From assembly GCF_024362695.1 (NCBI RefSeq), contig NC_065426.1:1674001-1738000 (forward strand): DNA of 64,000 nucleotides. The letters run 5' to 3'. Every line of letters begins with the position of its first letter. The first letter of the stretch is position 1. The DNA comes from Pectinophora gossypiella (Eukaryota; Arthropoda; Insecta; Lepidoptera; Gelechiidae). The translations under genes were made by a program, and so were the position numbers. Positions 9,491 through 19,687 of this stretch are shown here, piece after piece. Under the pieces are notes generated by a model. The model saw nothing but the letters and a program-made list of their open reading frames with translations, searched no databases and had not been told where the DNA came from.

Positions 9491-9850
9491 GCGAACCACG
9501 CTTTTCTGCAGTTGTGTACCGGTAAGTACAATTTGGCCAAATAGGATTTTGCACAGAAATGACAAACTCCAAGTCTCAAGTTTGAGAATCCCTGGTATAG
9601 GCTATAAGGGATTTCAGTGATAAGCTAAGTTTGTAGTGATTCCGTAGTTGCGCAAAGTTTTCTATTGTTTACATTTATATCTTTATATCTAAATGTTTTC
9701 TATGCTGGACTGCAAACGGATGAAAATAAGTAATTCGTTTAGCTGCTCGAATAAGTCCCAGGAATATCGTAAAAACTCTTCTCCAACGTGATGGAACTTT
9801 ACTTAGGCTACTGAATTGGCACCATACGGTCCATCGTCTTGTCTCCTAAA
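9491..9850. other. No gene seen
   Basis: No supported feature in this AT-rich stretch. Confidence 0.4.
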
Positions 9851-9854
9851 TTCG

Positions 9855-10140
9855 AAATTCAAATTCAAAAATAAATGGAAAAATGCAAATGGAATTCTAT
9901 AGTCTAGTATAGTGAGTTTATGTATGTATGTAAATCCAAAACTATCTTTATCCGGTCGGTAAAACAGTTACACTTTGATTCTTCACCCAATTTTTACATA
10001 ACGAACGTCTTATCCGTATAAAGCTACTGCAGCTTCTCAAAATCTGTATAGCCTAAGAAGAAGCTGCAAGAAAACATCGGTTCAGTGCCCTAAACGTTAT
10101 TAAAGGCATTCTTTCTCTGTACTTATTTCTTACCAAAACG
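9855..10140 (-). mobile_element. CR1-like LINE 3' end with LINE-L scrap inside
   Basis: The segment ATTCAAATTCAAAAATA plus 9935-10140 (TTTACATAACGAACG, CTACTGCAGCTTCT) matches the 3' UTR at 38445-38620. Between them, about 9884-9931, lies a plus-strand LINE-L tail (TGGAATTCTATAGTCT then GTTTATGTATGTATG). LINE-L therefore inserted into this relic. Confidence 0.6.
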
Positions 10141-10397
10141 TAAACCGGGTATGGGCCCAAAATCTTAATAAGTAGCAATAGCAAAATTTTCCCTAAGTGT
10201 AATTGCAGCTAAATATGTATAGTAGCAGTAGGATTTATGGAACATAAAACATTAATTTGTTTAATAGGTGTAAGTAATAAAGTTAATACTTATTTGTATG
10301 CACGTTCCATCTAATTAATTAAATGGGTAACTACCCGCTTTACTATCATAGTAACGGTGTAAGGTACTAGCCTCAATGGGAGCGAGGAGCGATAGTG

Positions 10398-10543
10398 TAC
10401 AGTCATGAGCAATATAATTTACCCACTTTAGGACTCTGTCGCACTAACATTTTTGATATTTAGTGAGACTTACAGTTCAATTTGTCAAAAATGTTAATGT
10501 GACATGGTACCAAAGTGTATACATATTAATGCTCGTGACCGTA
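10398..10543 (+). mobile_element. MITE-I copy 3, intact
   Basis: The element at 10400-10541 (142 bp) is flanked by TA. The full set of blocks CAGTCATGAGC, GACTCTGTCGCACTAACA, GTGACATGGTACCAAAG and GCTCGTGACCG is present. It is the best reference copy for the interrupted ones at 13796 and 31416. Confidence 0.85.
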
Positions 10544-10605
10544 CTTTCTTTACACAAAGTATTGATATCACGTAGTTTCCAGGATTTGTGCTCAGTTAAT
10601 GGCAG

Positions 10606-10915
10606 TGGGCAACGGTCTCCGTAGTCCAGTGGTTGATAATTGGGCTCACGATCCGGAGATCCTGAGTTCGAATCCCAGTGGAGACATAACACAAAAATCA
10701 CTTTGTGATCCCTAATTTGTTTAGGACAGTACAGGCTGATCAGATGATTGTCCGAAAGTAAGACGATCCGTGATCCCGGTTAATACTTACTGATGTATGT
10801 GCGTAGTCGTTACATGAGTCATATCAGGGGCCTTTGGCGGCTCAATAGTAACCCTGACACCAGGGTTGATGAGGTTGGTAATTCACCTTACAACCCACAC
10901 GATAGAAAAAGAAGA
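10606..10915 (+). mobile_element. SINE-B
   Basis: The tRNA-like head has an A-box-like AGTCCAGTGGTTGA and the B-box GAGTTCGAATCC. Downstream come ATCACTTTGTGATCCCTA, a diverged central module and the tail GAGGTTGGTAATTCACC ending CACACGATAGAA. Confidence 0.8.
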
Positions 10916-10919
10916 AGAA

Positions 10920-11160
10920 TGGTAATGGACACGCCACATATCACATGGAACATAAACCACATCCCAGATACTTCATACAAACAACCTCGTTTTACACAGA
11001 CACCACACATTGACGTTAACGTACACGCGCGTTTGTATGTGACGTCTGACGCCATACGATTCAAGTCTAAACTATGTTCGAGGGGGTGAGGTAAACCTAG
11101 CTCACCCGCTAGTGGGGGACGGAGAGTTGCCGTTCTATACGCAGTATTATTCCTTCTTTA
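10920..11160. repeat. Dispersed repeat M
   Basis: TTTTACACAGACACC, TGTGACGTCTGACGCC and GACGGAGAGTTGCCGTTCTA recur in the same order at 55577-55765, with end fragments at 15815-15860, 57440-57500 and 58150-58230. The type is not established. Confidence 0.55.
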
Positions 11161-11217
11161 AACATAGCTGGCGAAGAGTGGGGCTGAAGAGGATACAGTC
11201 GTGATACTGTGGTATTT

Positions 11218-11530
11218 AATGTCATAACTTAACAAGACGCCAATAGGCCACATCTATGGCAACGCCGCCAAACAGTTTACATTGCAATGGCTTCTTTGCC
11301 AAAGCGTGGCCAAATATGTTTTCCTACTGAACATTCAAACTAACTTTTAAATTTTTTGTTACAAAATCTTAGATACAATAGAAACTAATTCTTGATATAA
11401 TAACAAATAATGTCATAACTTAAGAAGACGCCAATAGGCCACATCTATGGCAACGCCGCCAAACAGTTTACATTGCAATGGCATCTTTGCCAAAGCACGG
11501 CCAAACGTGCTTCCTACTGAACATTCTAAA
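11218..11530 (+). repeat. Tandem duplication, period about 190 bp
   Basis: The block starting ATGTCATAACTTAACAAGAC (11218-11340) is repeated at 11409-11527 with few differences, including GACGCCAATAGGCCACATCT and CTACTGAACATTC. The two copies are in direct orientation. Confidence 0.75.
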
Positions 11531-11699
11531 TAACAAGACGTGTTCGTATGTATGTCTGTGCGTTCCAATCGACAAACGGAACCAGGTTATGCGCACATAA
11601 AAGTTATTTTTATCGCTTTGCCGCTTGCACTTAGAAGATAGTCTAAGTGTAGAAGTAACAGTCTAAGTCACAAAACAAAGATTAAACAATTTAAGTTTA

Positions 11700-11815
11700 G
11701 TCGCAGCCCAGACACTCCATACAATAATCTCTTTCTAACCGTGTGCCGCTTACTGCGTAAGTGCGAGCGAGATGGATAGTCCTTACTCCTTAAAGGCTTA
11801 CGGTATATAAAACTT
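11700..11815 (+). repeat. Motif S copy 1
   Basis: CAATAATCTCTTTCTAACCG, GTGCGAGCGAGAT and CTTACTCCTTAAAGGCTTACG match in order the S segments at 35340-35460 (complement) and 49270-49352. Confidence 0.5.
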
Positions 11816-12154
11816 TACACCGATATTAATAATAACTAATTGTTACTTGTACAGTTGTAACTTTTAAAACAGGGGGGCTAAATAGGCCACTTTTGATGAA
11901 TCATAATAATATTATGTTCCTATTATGAATTGAATTTCAAATCGTAAAATGGATTATGGATTTTCATATTACAATTCATAATATGAATTTCCCATTTTGA
12001 CAGTTCTCAATGTATGTGTCATAAATTTCCGTATGGTTTCATAGCTGGCGAAGTGTTTGTAGGTACTAAATTCATTGAATTGTTAGACTGTGTCTGTAAT
12101 ACTGTATTTCTCTAGTGTATAATAAAGACTTTTGAAATCAATCAATCAGTTGTT
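11816..12154. other. AT-rich stretch; possible LINE tail
   Basis: No gene. An ATAATAAAGACTTTTGAAATC segment followed by TCAATCAATCA near 12118-12150 looks like a microsatellite-tailed retro-element end. The block CATAGCTGGCGAAG is shared by 11164 and 12041. Confidence 0.35.
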
Positions 12155-12275
12155 ACTTGAGCCGTGTCAGGGCCTTTAGCGACTATAAATAGAATAGTAA
12201 CCCTGTAACAAACGCTGAAATGGCGTTGAGGTTAGTAATCCATCTCAAAACCTCCAAGATAGAAGAATATGGCTA
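12155..12275 (+). mobile_element. SINE-B tail relic
   Basis: GTCAGGGCCTTTAGCG, TAGTAACCCTG and TTGAGGTTAGTAATCCATCT are a diverged SINE-B 3' half. Confidence 0.5.
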
Positions 12276-12282
12276 AGAATAG

Positions 12283-12587
12283 GCTTGTTTCCAACTAGTC
12301 AAATCAGTTAGCGTAAAACGGGGTAAATAGGAATACAAATCTGCTTTTCTAAACCGCTCTGTTATGTGTCTATACTGTTATATTTTTTATACTATTTTTG
12401 ATAGGTACTGCACAATCCTACATTTTTTGCTACTGCCTACACTGTGTATTTAAATAATCAGGATTCACCAAAAAAACCGTTTCAAAGTGAGGTCGTCCTA
12501 GGCACGTGAAAGTTTTTGCTATGATTTATTTAAAAAAGGGTTGAAATCGACCATTTTTACTAAACGTCAAAACACGAAGTTAACTTG
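12283..12587 (-). mobile_element. Repeat F, left part, interrupted
   Basis: In complement, TTTCCAACTAGTCAAATCAG (12291-12310) and TTTTTACTAAACGTCAAAAC (12553-12572) are consecutive blocks of F (see 25606-25860). About 240 bp of unidentified sequence separates them. Confidence 0.5.
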
Positions 12588-13574
12588 TTAACCCTTAACC
12601 ACCTAGCATACGTCTCACAGATCCCGATAAATATAAAATCGTGAATTTTGTTGCGCCTGAGCGTTGTATAAGCTTGTCCGTTCCTATACCTTTTCCCAGC
12701 GGACCTCATTGCCGCACAACAGCTAGTCGCAGTCAGACGTGCGTGCGTTTGTCTGTGGTAAGTAAAAAGGTGTGGCTAGGGGCCTGAGATACCCCTGTTA
12801 GGTGGTTACGTGACTTGCTATGTCGTGAGATTGTCTACCCAGCCCCAAGGTCAAAAGACTGAAACCAGATTTTTATTTATGAAGAGTCTAGCTAAACTTC
12901 TGACTAGACCACACATGAAGCGTCGTGCAAATAATTTGAAATTGCAACGAGATGTTCGAATGGCTATTCGACGCATCCTGGATAGTGACAGGGAAATCCC
13001 TCCATCAGCAGTTACAACTAGCAGTAGCGCTTAAGAAAGGTTACCAGTGCGAAAAAACTGTTCCATTTGCGACTCAAAAAAAAATAACGCAAAACACAAT
13101 ACATTTGTTTTGAATGCAAAGCTCCTATTTGCCTGGAATGCTAAAATAAAATGTGTTTTCACAGCCGTGAAAAATTGTAAGTTTAAGCCTTGCAATTTTA
13201 TTTAAATTTTGTTTTTATTGAGTATTTTGTTTTTTTTCTAGATTATATGATTACTAAATATTTTTAAAAAAGTACAAAACAGTACCTAGATCATGTGATT
13301 ATTTTAAAGGATCTCATTATCCAAATATGTTAGTTTTTAAGTGAAAAATAAGAAGTGTTGATTATTTAATTGAAATTTAAAACCAAAATGTTGATTTTCA
13401 TGTTCTTTTCTTATTCTAACAAATAGGTTTATACAGTCATAAACTAACTTTTATTAAAAATCTAAAACTTACCTCACAATATTGGACAAACGAGAATAAA
13501 ATTGCTCCGGGGTCTTACAGACGTATGTCAGGTGGTAGTGTGACAATAATAGGTGCTAGGTAGTTAAGGGTTAA
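12588..13574 (+). mobile_element. piggyBac deletion derivative
   Basis: TTAA at 12588-12591 and 13571-13574 bounds a 979-bp element. Its ends are CCCTTAACCACCTAGCA and, in complement, CCCTTAACTACCTAGCA, a 17-bp TIR with one mismatch. The TTAA target and CCC-start TIRs are piggyBac hallmarks. Inside, only the C-terminal part of a transposase remains. It sits within a minus-strand F repeat: F blocks occur on both sides, the right one being ATTACGTTTTTCTTGATTAA at 13592-13611. Confidence 0.85.
12867..13144 (+). pseudogene. piggyBac transposase C-terminus, broken
   Basis: The frame from 12867 reads FLFMKSLAKLLTRPHMKRR and then LPRE-like LQRDVRMAIRRIL, which is the conserved helix before the Cys-rich tail of piggyBac transposases. 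An in-frame TAA follows at 13032-13034. The same frame then gives RKNCSICDSKK, and after a frameshift next to an A9 run, YICFECKAPICLEC and a stop at 13142-13144. Together these are the CxxC...CxxC...CxxC-type RING/PHD-like terminal domain, which in this family binds element DNA. The catalytic Asp residues lie in the missing N-terminal part, so it cannot encode an active enzyme. AATAAA follows near 13146. Confidence 0.8.
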
Positions 13575-13795
13575 AAATGTAGGACTTAATATTACGTTTT
13601 TCTTGATTAAAATTCATAAATATATTAAATGTTTTAGATCTGTCTTGGTTCGTGATCTGTTTTGTCTTTGGTTTTAATTTTTATTTTATTTTATTTTTTT
13701 AAGTGTGTAATTAATTAATGTAATATGGACCATTATGTCTGAAATAAAGGATTTTTTTTTTGTAATCACAATTACATAATTTATCTTGAACCTAG
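13575..13795 (-). mobile_element. Repeat F, right part
   Basis: ATTACGTTTTTCTTGATTAAAATTCATAA continues the F sequence in complement. Further right the sequence is AT-rich and unassigned. Confidence 0.5.
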
Positions 13796-13877
13796 TACAG
13801 TCATGAGAAATATAATATACCCACTTTAGGACTCTGTCGCACTAACATATTTGACATTTAGTGAGCCTTACAGTTCA

Positions 13878-15754
13878 GTGAAATGAAATGAAATGAAATG
13901 AAATGAAATGAAATGAAATGAAATGAAATGAAATGAAATGAAATGAAATGAAATGAAATGAAATGAAATGAAATGAAATGAAATGAAATGAAATGAAATG
14001 AAATGAAATGAAATGAAATGAAATGAAATGAAATGAAATGAAATGAAATGAAATGAAATGAAATGAAATGAAATGAAATGAAATGAAATGAAATGAAATG
14101 AAATGAAATGAAATGAAATGAAATGAAATGAAATGAAATGAAATGAAATGAAATGAAATGAAATGAAATGAAATGAAATGAAATGAAATGAAATGAAATG
14201 AAATGAAATGAAATGAAATGAAATGAAATGAAATGAAATGAAATGAAATGAAATGAAATGAAATGAAATGAAATGAAATGAAATGAAATGAAATGAAATG
14301 AAATGAAATGAAATGAAATGAAATGAAATGAAATGAAATGAAATGAAATGAAATGAAATGAAATGAAATGAAATGAAATGAAATGAAATGAAATGAAATG
14401 AAATGAAATGAAATGAAATGAAATGAAATGAAATGAAATGAAATGAAATGAAATGAAATGAAATGAAATGAAATTTATTGTCATAAATGTGGAAAGTATA
14501 TCGATGGAAGTAAAGCTTATAGCGCTCAGCACATTTAGTCATGTTGTGACATACAATAATAACTACTAAAAAATATTACAAAAACACTTATCTATATAAA
14601 AAAAAGAAAGAAAAGAAAAGAAAAAAAAAAAGAAAAAACCTATTTATACACTGAAAAACTCACTTATGCTATAAAACTGCTTCCCCTTTAACCACTTTTT
14701 GAGTTGGGATCTAAACTTTAGATGGGGTAGCTCTTTAATATAGGACGGAATGGCGTTATATGTTCTCACACACATAGAATGACAATTTTTATAATAAACT
14801 GTAGTTCTAGGAGTAAACTCCTGTCTTAGTTTATTTGGATTTCTAAGATTTAGCCCATGGATCTCCCCTGATGTCTTAAACAAATCTTTGTGTGTGTGTG
14901 TGCAAAGAGAGCCAGTTCATATATGTACATTGAAGGAAGCGTCAGGATTCCTAATTTAGCAAAGAGAGGCCGACAGGGTTCATCTGGTGCTACAGCACAC
15001 ATGGCTCTAATACATTTCTTTTGTTCTACAAACGCTTTACAAGAATCAGTACTGTTCCCCCAAATTAATAGTCCGTATTTTAGTGTAGAGTTTACATATC
15101 CGTAGTATGCAGTGAGCAAAGTTTCAGTTGAAACTACTTTACGAAGTTTACTTAAGACATATCTATAGCTGTTTACTTTACTACACACCTTATCTATATG
15201 AGCTTTCCAGTTACAATATTGATCAATGGTTAATCCTAAAAATTGTGTTTTGTTACATTCTTGTATATTCTGTCCATTATAAGTTATATTTAAGTGTTGT
15301 ACTGCCTCATTATATTTACAAAATTGAATAAAGTTAGTTTTTGTCATATTACAGGTCAAATTATTATGTTGTAACCAATTTATTATAGAATTTAAAGTAC
15401 TATTTACTTCATTTATGTAATCACTAACGCTATTCTTTTTACTGGAAGTTATGGCGACTGAAATGTCATCAGCAAACAATGTACATTCGTTCTTAGTGAT
15501 ATCGGGGAGGTCATTGATAAATAGTAAGAACAATAATGGTCCTAGGACACTGCCCTGTGGGACTCCATACGCGTTGACCATTTGTGAAGATCTGTAGGAG
15601 GATATTTTCGGTATTAATATTGACTATCTCAACACACTGTTTACGGTTCTGGAGATAGGAAGATAACCAACTTAGCGCTAAACCTCTAATGCCGTAATTT
15701 TCTAATTTACGCAGGAAAAGACCATGTGGAACAAAATCAAATGCTTTTTGCATA
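13878..15754 (-). mobile_element. 5'-truncated CR1/Jockey-like LINE with expanded tail
   Basis: A minus-strand LINE fragment with a partial reverse transcriptase (14644-15757), a short 3' UTR (14475-14643) and a pentanucleotide tail (13881-14474). It lacks target duplications and has a 5-bp target deletion. Related C-termini occur at 22689-23042 and 38686-38943. The tail-less relative of its 3' UTR is at 45318-45415. Confidence 0.8.
13881..14474. repeat. (AAATG)118 perfect pentanucleotide array
   Basis: 118 uninterrupted AAATG units plus AAAT, about 594 bp, with no variant unit. On the LINE strand the unit is TTTCA. Two long minus-strand ORFs of FHFIS repeats arise only because a 5-bp unit without stops reads the same in every frame; they are not genes. 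Confidence 0.95.
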
Positions 15755-15757
15755 TCA
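14644..15757 (-). pseudogene. Partial reverse transcriptase of CR1/Jockey-like LINE
   Basis: Three minus-strand frames join into one RT fragment. 15583-15757 gives DMQKAFDFVPHGLF and LSWLSSYLQNRKQCVEI. 14880-15581 gives GVPQGSVLGPLLFLLFINDL and the catalytic box LFADDIS (a YADD variant), followed by the FLGLTID and WGNST thumb-region motifs. 14644-14883 gives the C-terminus with FTPRTTVYYKNC and YIKELPHLKFRSQLKKWLKG. Frameshifts lie near 15585 and at a CA run near 14885. The N-terminal RT blocks and the endonuclease are missing. It once reverse-transcribed its own RNA at the target site; this copy is dead. Confidence 0.85.
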
Positions 15758-15813
15758 AAAAAGTTAATGTGACATGGTACCAAAGTGTATACATATTAAT
15801 GCTCGTGACCGTA

Positions 15814-16345
15814 CACGACCCAATGGGGTCCGGAACAGAGTGTCCGTTCTAAGTATTATTCTTCATTCTATGCTTTAGTGTCTATAACTGCTTAACTTCC
15901 TAAATCCGACTATCAAGTTTGCATTCTCGTAAGACCTTTATGACTCTTTCAACACTTGGTATTTTATGGAGGAAATAATATTATATTATGGCACGTTTAT
16001 CTTTATATCTGGTACTTATACTTTGTCCAAAATGGAAACGGTAAGGAACTTAAAGGGTTTTCTAGATTACGATGGGTTGTACTCGGATGAGCGTGTGAAA
16101 TACTAGTCAATCGTAGGCGATTTGGTGCTCAAAATTTGGTGTTCATTGTGAATTTCTTCATCTTTTTTGGGATTATGTATAGTATACATTTTTACAATAA
16201 AATAAATAAATTATAGCTCATGACAATGTTAAACTTACTTTATGTAAAAAACCTTATTATAAAATTAATGATTACCTAAATAATAAAAATGCCTAGTATT
16301 GAATGTGTTTCTCTAGTTATTAAATAACTTGTAATGTATACTTAC
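15814..16345. other. No gene; M-repeat scrap at the start
   Basis: GTCCGTTCTAAGTATTATTC near 15840 resembles the end of repeat M. The rest is AT-rich with no supported feature. Confidence 0.4.
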
Positions 16346-16349
16346 ATTG

Positions 16350-16445
16350 ATTTAAAAGATGTGTTGCTGTTGCAGTTTCTTGTCATTTCTTCTTCTCGGC
16401 CATAACACCTGAAATGACGTAGATTCAAAAATGTTAAATGTATGA
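16350..16445 (+). mobile_element. LINE 3' end (GATGTGTTGCTGTTGCAG family)
   Basis: AGATGTGTTGCTGTTGCAGT, TTGTCATTTCTTCTTCTCGG and ATGACGTAGATTC recur in complement at 54700-54840, and in part near 35765. The sequence looks like a LINE 3' UTR. Confidence 0.5.
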
Positions 16446-16734
16446 AACATAAATCAAAACAGTTAACATTCACTTTCTACTGACTACCAATATATATAGC
16501 TGAAGTAAAAAAATGTTAGAACCTCAATCATGAAGTAAAATTCCTGTGAAATATGGCATCAGTGCGCAAAATCGAAGTATGCAAATATGTGGGTCCGACG
16601 TAGATTAATAGTGGGTTCGATTCCTGAGTAGGTCACGGGAGGTGAGAAGAAAATGTGGATGTTACTGACAAGTAGACATGATAGGGTAAAGTTTTTTAGT
16701 TTATAATTTTGGGTCATTTTTGTTCGGAATTGGG

Positions 16735-16800
16735 TGCGAGGTTTTTAACCGACTTCAAAAAAGAAGGAGTTTATCAATTTCGCCGGTATGTATGTAAGAT
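16735..16800 (+). repeat. Dispersed repeat fragment (ACCGACTTCAAAAAAG)
   Basis: TTTTTAACCGACTTCAAAAA and GAAGGAGTTTATCAATTTCG form a repeat fragment that I recall as widespread in moth genomes. Only one copy is in the window. Confidence 0.45.
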
Positions 16801-16892
16801 GTTGGAATTGCACAAAATAGGTATAATAATAATAAAAAAGTTGGGCTTGTAAGTCCTTGACCCGTATTAAAGTGCCCGTGTGTTCACAGCCA

Positions 16893-16965
16893 TAGGACCT
16901 TTACCACCAAGGTTGATGAGGTTGGTAATCCACCTCACAACCCACACGATAGAAGAAGAATTCGA
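16893..16965 (+). mobile_element. SINE-B tail
   Basis: AAGGTTGATGAGGTTGGTAA and CCCACACGATAGAAGAAG are the last part of SINE-B. Confidence 0.65.
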
Positions 16966-17072
16966 CCCGTATATAATATTTTTGGAATTGCATAATATTT
17001 GTATATATGTTAATTTATATGGGCTTCTAAACACGTGTGCCAAATTTCACAGGCGTATATATTGGGTCGTGT

Positions 17073-17192
17073 ACAGTCATAGCAATATCATGTACCCACT
17101 TAAGAATCCTGTCGCATCATATTTGACATTTTAATAAGACTTACGGTTTAATTTCTAAAAAAAGTTAATGTGACATGGTTTCAAAGTGATGG
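17073..17192 (+). mobile_element. MITE-I copy 5, 3'-truncated
   Basis: TACAGTCATAGCAATATCAT through GTTAATGTGACATGGTTTC. The last 40 bp of the consensus are missing. Confidence 0.7.
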
Positions 17193-17194
17193 TT

Positions 17195-17290
17195 CATGGT
17201 GAAAAATAAATACTAGTTTGAAAATAAATTATGAATTTCTAATCACTAAATAAAGATAGACCTAAAACTGACGAAAAACATTTTCTTTTT
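17195..17290 (+). mobile_element. Repeat F, 5' part
   Basis: ATAAATTATGAATTTCTAAT and AGACCTAAAACTGACGAAAA match the start of F. Confidence 0.55.
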
Positions 17291-17321
17291 TAGATGAATA
17301 GCTTCCATGGGCTCAGAAAAA

Positions 17322-17405
17322 GATTTTTGTGGTATCTCGCCACCGGGATTCAAACTCCGGATCGTGATCATAACGCTCATCTACTGGATCACGGAGGCCG
17401 TTGAG
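17322..17405 (-). mobile_element. SINE-B head
   Basis: In complement, ACGGCCTCCGTGATCCAGTA and a B-box-like GGAGTTTGAATCCC. Only the tRNA-like head is present. Confidence 0.6.
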
Positions 17406-17955
17406 CCTAAGGAATAAAAAAATGCCTTCTCCATCCCACTCTTTGTTCGCAGAAGTACGTAGGGCCGGCGCAGGTGGCGCGATTTTTGGCCTGTTTTGAC
17501 TGATAGCCCCTCATCGGAAAGTCGTTACAGTCGACGACGGGGCCTCTTGGCCTCGATAGTTTCAGGAAAGCGTGTTAAGCAAAGTTAAAGTCAAAATTAG
17601 AGCAAATAATTTCTCGTAGTACCTGCTTATAAGACATTTTGAGTTTGGTTTTCTTTTTAAACGGTTTTATTGACCTTGACCAGTTTATTTTATTCTTGAG
17701 TCAAATTTAGTAATTGAATTTTCACCCTTTGATATATTTGTTGTGCTCCACGATATTATTTTAGTCTAATCAATGCATATATTTATTTCGGCGGATAAGA
17801 AAAAAATATAATATATTTAAAAAAAAAAATAACTGTTACAATGAAGTTTACAATTGTTGTACTTAAAATACAAGGATGTGATTCGCTGTCCCCTGAACTA
17901 GGTAAAAACCTGTATATTAGGGGTCGGTGAGTCTGGCAAAGCGTTGGAGTAATGT
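17406..17955. other. No gene seen
   Basis: There is a GC-richer patch at 17455-17580 (CCGGCGCAGGTGGCGCG) and otherwise AT-rich sequence. No supported feature. Confidence 0.4.
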
Positions 17956-17960
17956 AGATT

Positions 17961-18012
17961 AAAATAATGAATATGAAAATGACAGGTATAACTTAAAATA
18001 AAAAAACATGGT
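17961..18012 (+). mobile_element. Repeat Q arm relic
   Basis: ATGAAAATGACAGGTATAAC and TTAAAATAAA with GGTGTCTACATG match the right arm of Q at 18763-18845. Confidence 0.5.
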
Positions 18013-18194
18013 GTCTACATGAAATAGCATCATTTTCGAATGCGAGTTGAAAGCGAGCGATTTAAAAATAAGGGTCCGAATCATGACATGTGTTTACTCG
18101 TTACAAATAGCGTCCGAGCGCACTCACTTTGAGAGTATTCGTATTTTTATTTATTTTTTCATATGAGTATGTTCACCTATTTGTCCGGACAAAT

Positions 18195-18330
18195 CGTATG
18201 ATTTATTTTATTTATTCATTTGTATAATAATAACACAGACACAAGAAACATGCAAAGAAAACAGATAGTACAGGTAAGCTTATCTCTAAACAAAGAGATT
18301 TCTTCCAGCTGACCTACGTGACGAGAGATA
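18195..18330 (-). mobile_element. Possible LINE 3' end
   Basis: TTATTTATTCATTTGTATAA followed by a mixed sequence ending ATTTCTTCCAGCTGACC resembles other LINE 3' UTRs in the window (compare 32105-32120). Weak. Confidence 0.3.
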
Positions 18331-18472
18331 TATTCAACGTATAATATTACTATATAGATGGATATATAGATATATACGCTTACAAATTATTTAGAAATTA
18401 CCTATTCTAAAATAAAACAAAATATAAACCTAAACCTATAAACCAAATTTAAATAAATTTTACTTATATGTT

Positions 18473-18845
18473 GGTGCTAATTCCTGTAAATACCACCTAA
18501 TTTTATTTTAAGTTATATCTGTTCTTTTCTTATCCCCTGAAAAGGAAAGGGACGGATAACCGACAAGCATAAAATTTATGGAACACACGTCAATTTTAAG
18601 CACAAATCTAAACCAACCGTCTAAAAATTTTACATCCGTCAATAACCCGACACAGTTAAGTAGACAGCACGTCAAACGAATTGCATACCAGCGACGTACC
18701 TTTTGATTCGCCCGGGTTATTCATTCATTTACTCATTCTTCCTAAAATTAAGAGCTGTGAATCATCCGTCCCTTTCCTTTTCGACGGATATGAAAATGAC
18801 GGATATAACTTAAAATAAAATTACGCGGTGTCTGCAGGAATCGGG
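18473..18845. mobile_element. Repeat Q, MITE with about 80-bp arms
   Basis: The left arm, 18473-18556, has ATTCCTGTAAATACCACC, TTTATTTTAAGTTATATC and GAAAAGGAAAGGGACGGAT. The right arm, 18763-18845, is its imperfect reverse complement. The interior includes TTCGCCCGGGTTATTCATTC, which recurs at 54855-54960. Confidence 0.65.
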
Positions 18846-19289
18846 GCCAATATAGTATATATTCCATTAATATATTGTAAGGAAAACGAATTTCGAGCGC
18901 TGGCAATACTGACGGCACCGACTGGAGGTCACGTGGTCTACCATCAAACGTCACTTTCAATTCTACTTTTGCTTTGGCGCTAAATGGAAGATATTTGTTA
19001 TATTTACGTGTACTTGGTAAAAATATAACTTTATTGCGTTGAATCGGTGTTTTTTCTAGGCTGTCTCCTTCAATATAAAAATATTATTATATACTTACTT
19101 TCAATATGGTTTTGATATGATACAAAAAACTTCCGCTACAAAAGAGAAAGTCATCAAAATCTGACATGTCCCTGGTATTAATATTTGTCCCTATAAGGTA
19201 CCAGGAATCCAGGAACCTGCAGAATAACTTCCGGAAGAAGGAAACACGTCTGTTCAAAACGAGATTTATCACAAAGAGACGAATCTCTC
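18846..19289. other. No gene seen
   Basis: AT-rich, without a supported feature. Confidence 0.4.
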
Positions 19290-19565
19290 ATATCGTGTGG
19301 GTGGTGTGAATTACCAACCTCATCAACCCCGATGTCAGGATTATTATTGAACCGCCATTATTATTGAAGACCCCTGACAAGGCTCATGTAACGACGGCTT
19401 ACTACATCAGTAAGTAGTAACCGGGACCAACGGGTTAACGTGCCTTCTGAAGCGCGGATCATCTTACTTTTTGGACAGTCTGGTAATCAGCGTGATGTCC
19501 TCACCAAACTAGGGATCACAAAGTGATTTTTTGTGATATGTTCCCACCTGGATTCCTGGATCTAA
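19290..19565 (-). mobile_element. SINE-B
   Basis: In complement: a degraded head, ATCACTTTGTGATCCCTA, a central module near 19428-19460, and a tail with GTTGATGAGGTTGGTAATTC. Confidence 0.75.
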
Positions 19566-19687
19566 ATAAAAATAGTACTAAACGCCTAGAAGAAGTAATC
19601 GAGCAATTACGCTGATACTTTACAACTGAAAAATAAGAAGAGTAACCTTAAAACTCCACTAATATTTATAGCCAAACTCAACTTTAT

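Larger units (their letters stand above)
13796..15813 (+). mobile_element. MITE-I copy 4, split by a LINE
   Basis: The left half is 13798-13877, up to CTTACAGTTCA. The right half is 15755-15811, from TCAAAAAAGTTAATG to GTGACCG. Both outer ends have TA. Compared with the intact copy at 10400-10541, only about five bases (ATTTG) are missing at the junction, so one LINE insertion explains the split. Confidence 0.85.

Noticed and set aside
13858..14542. Two 224-codon ORFs of FHFIS repeats
   Set aside because: They are the AAATG array read on the minus strand; a stop-free 5-bp unit is open in every frame.
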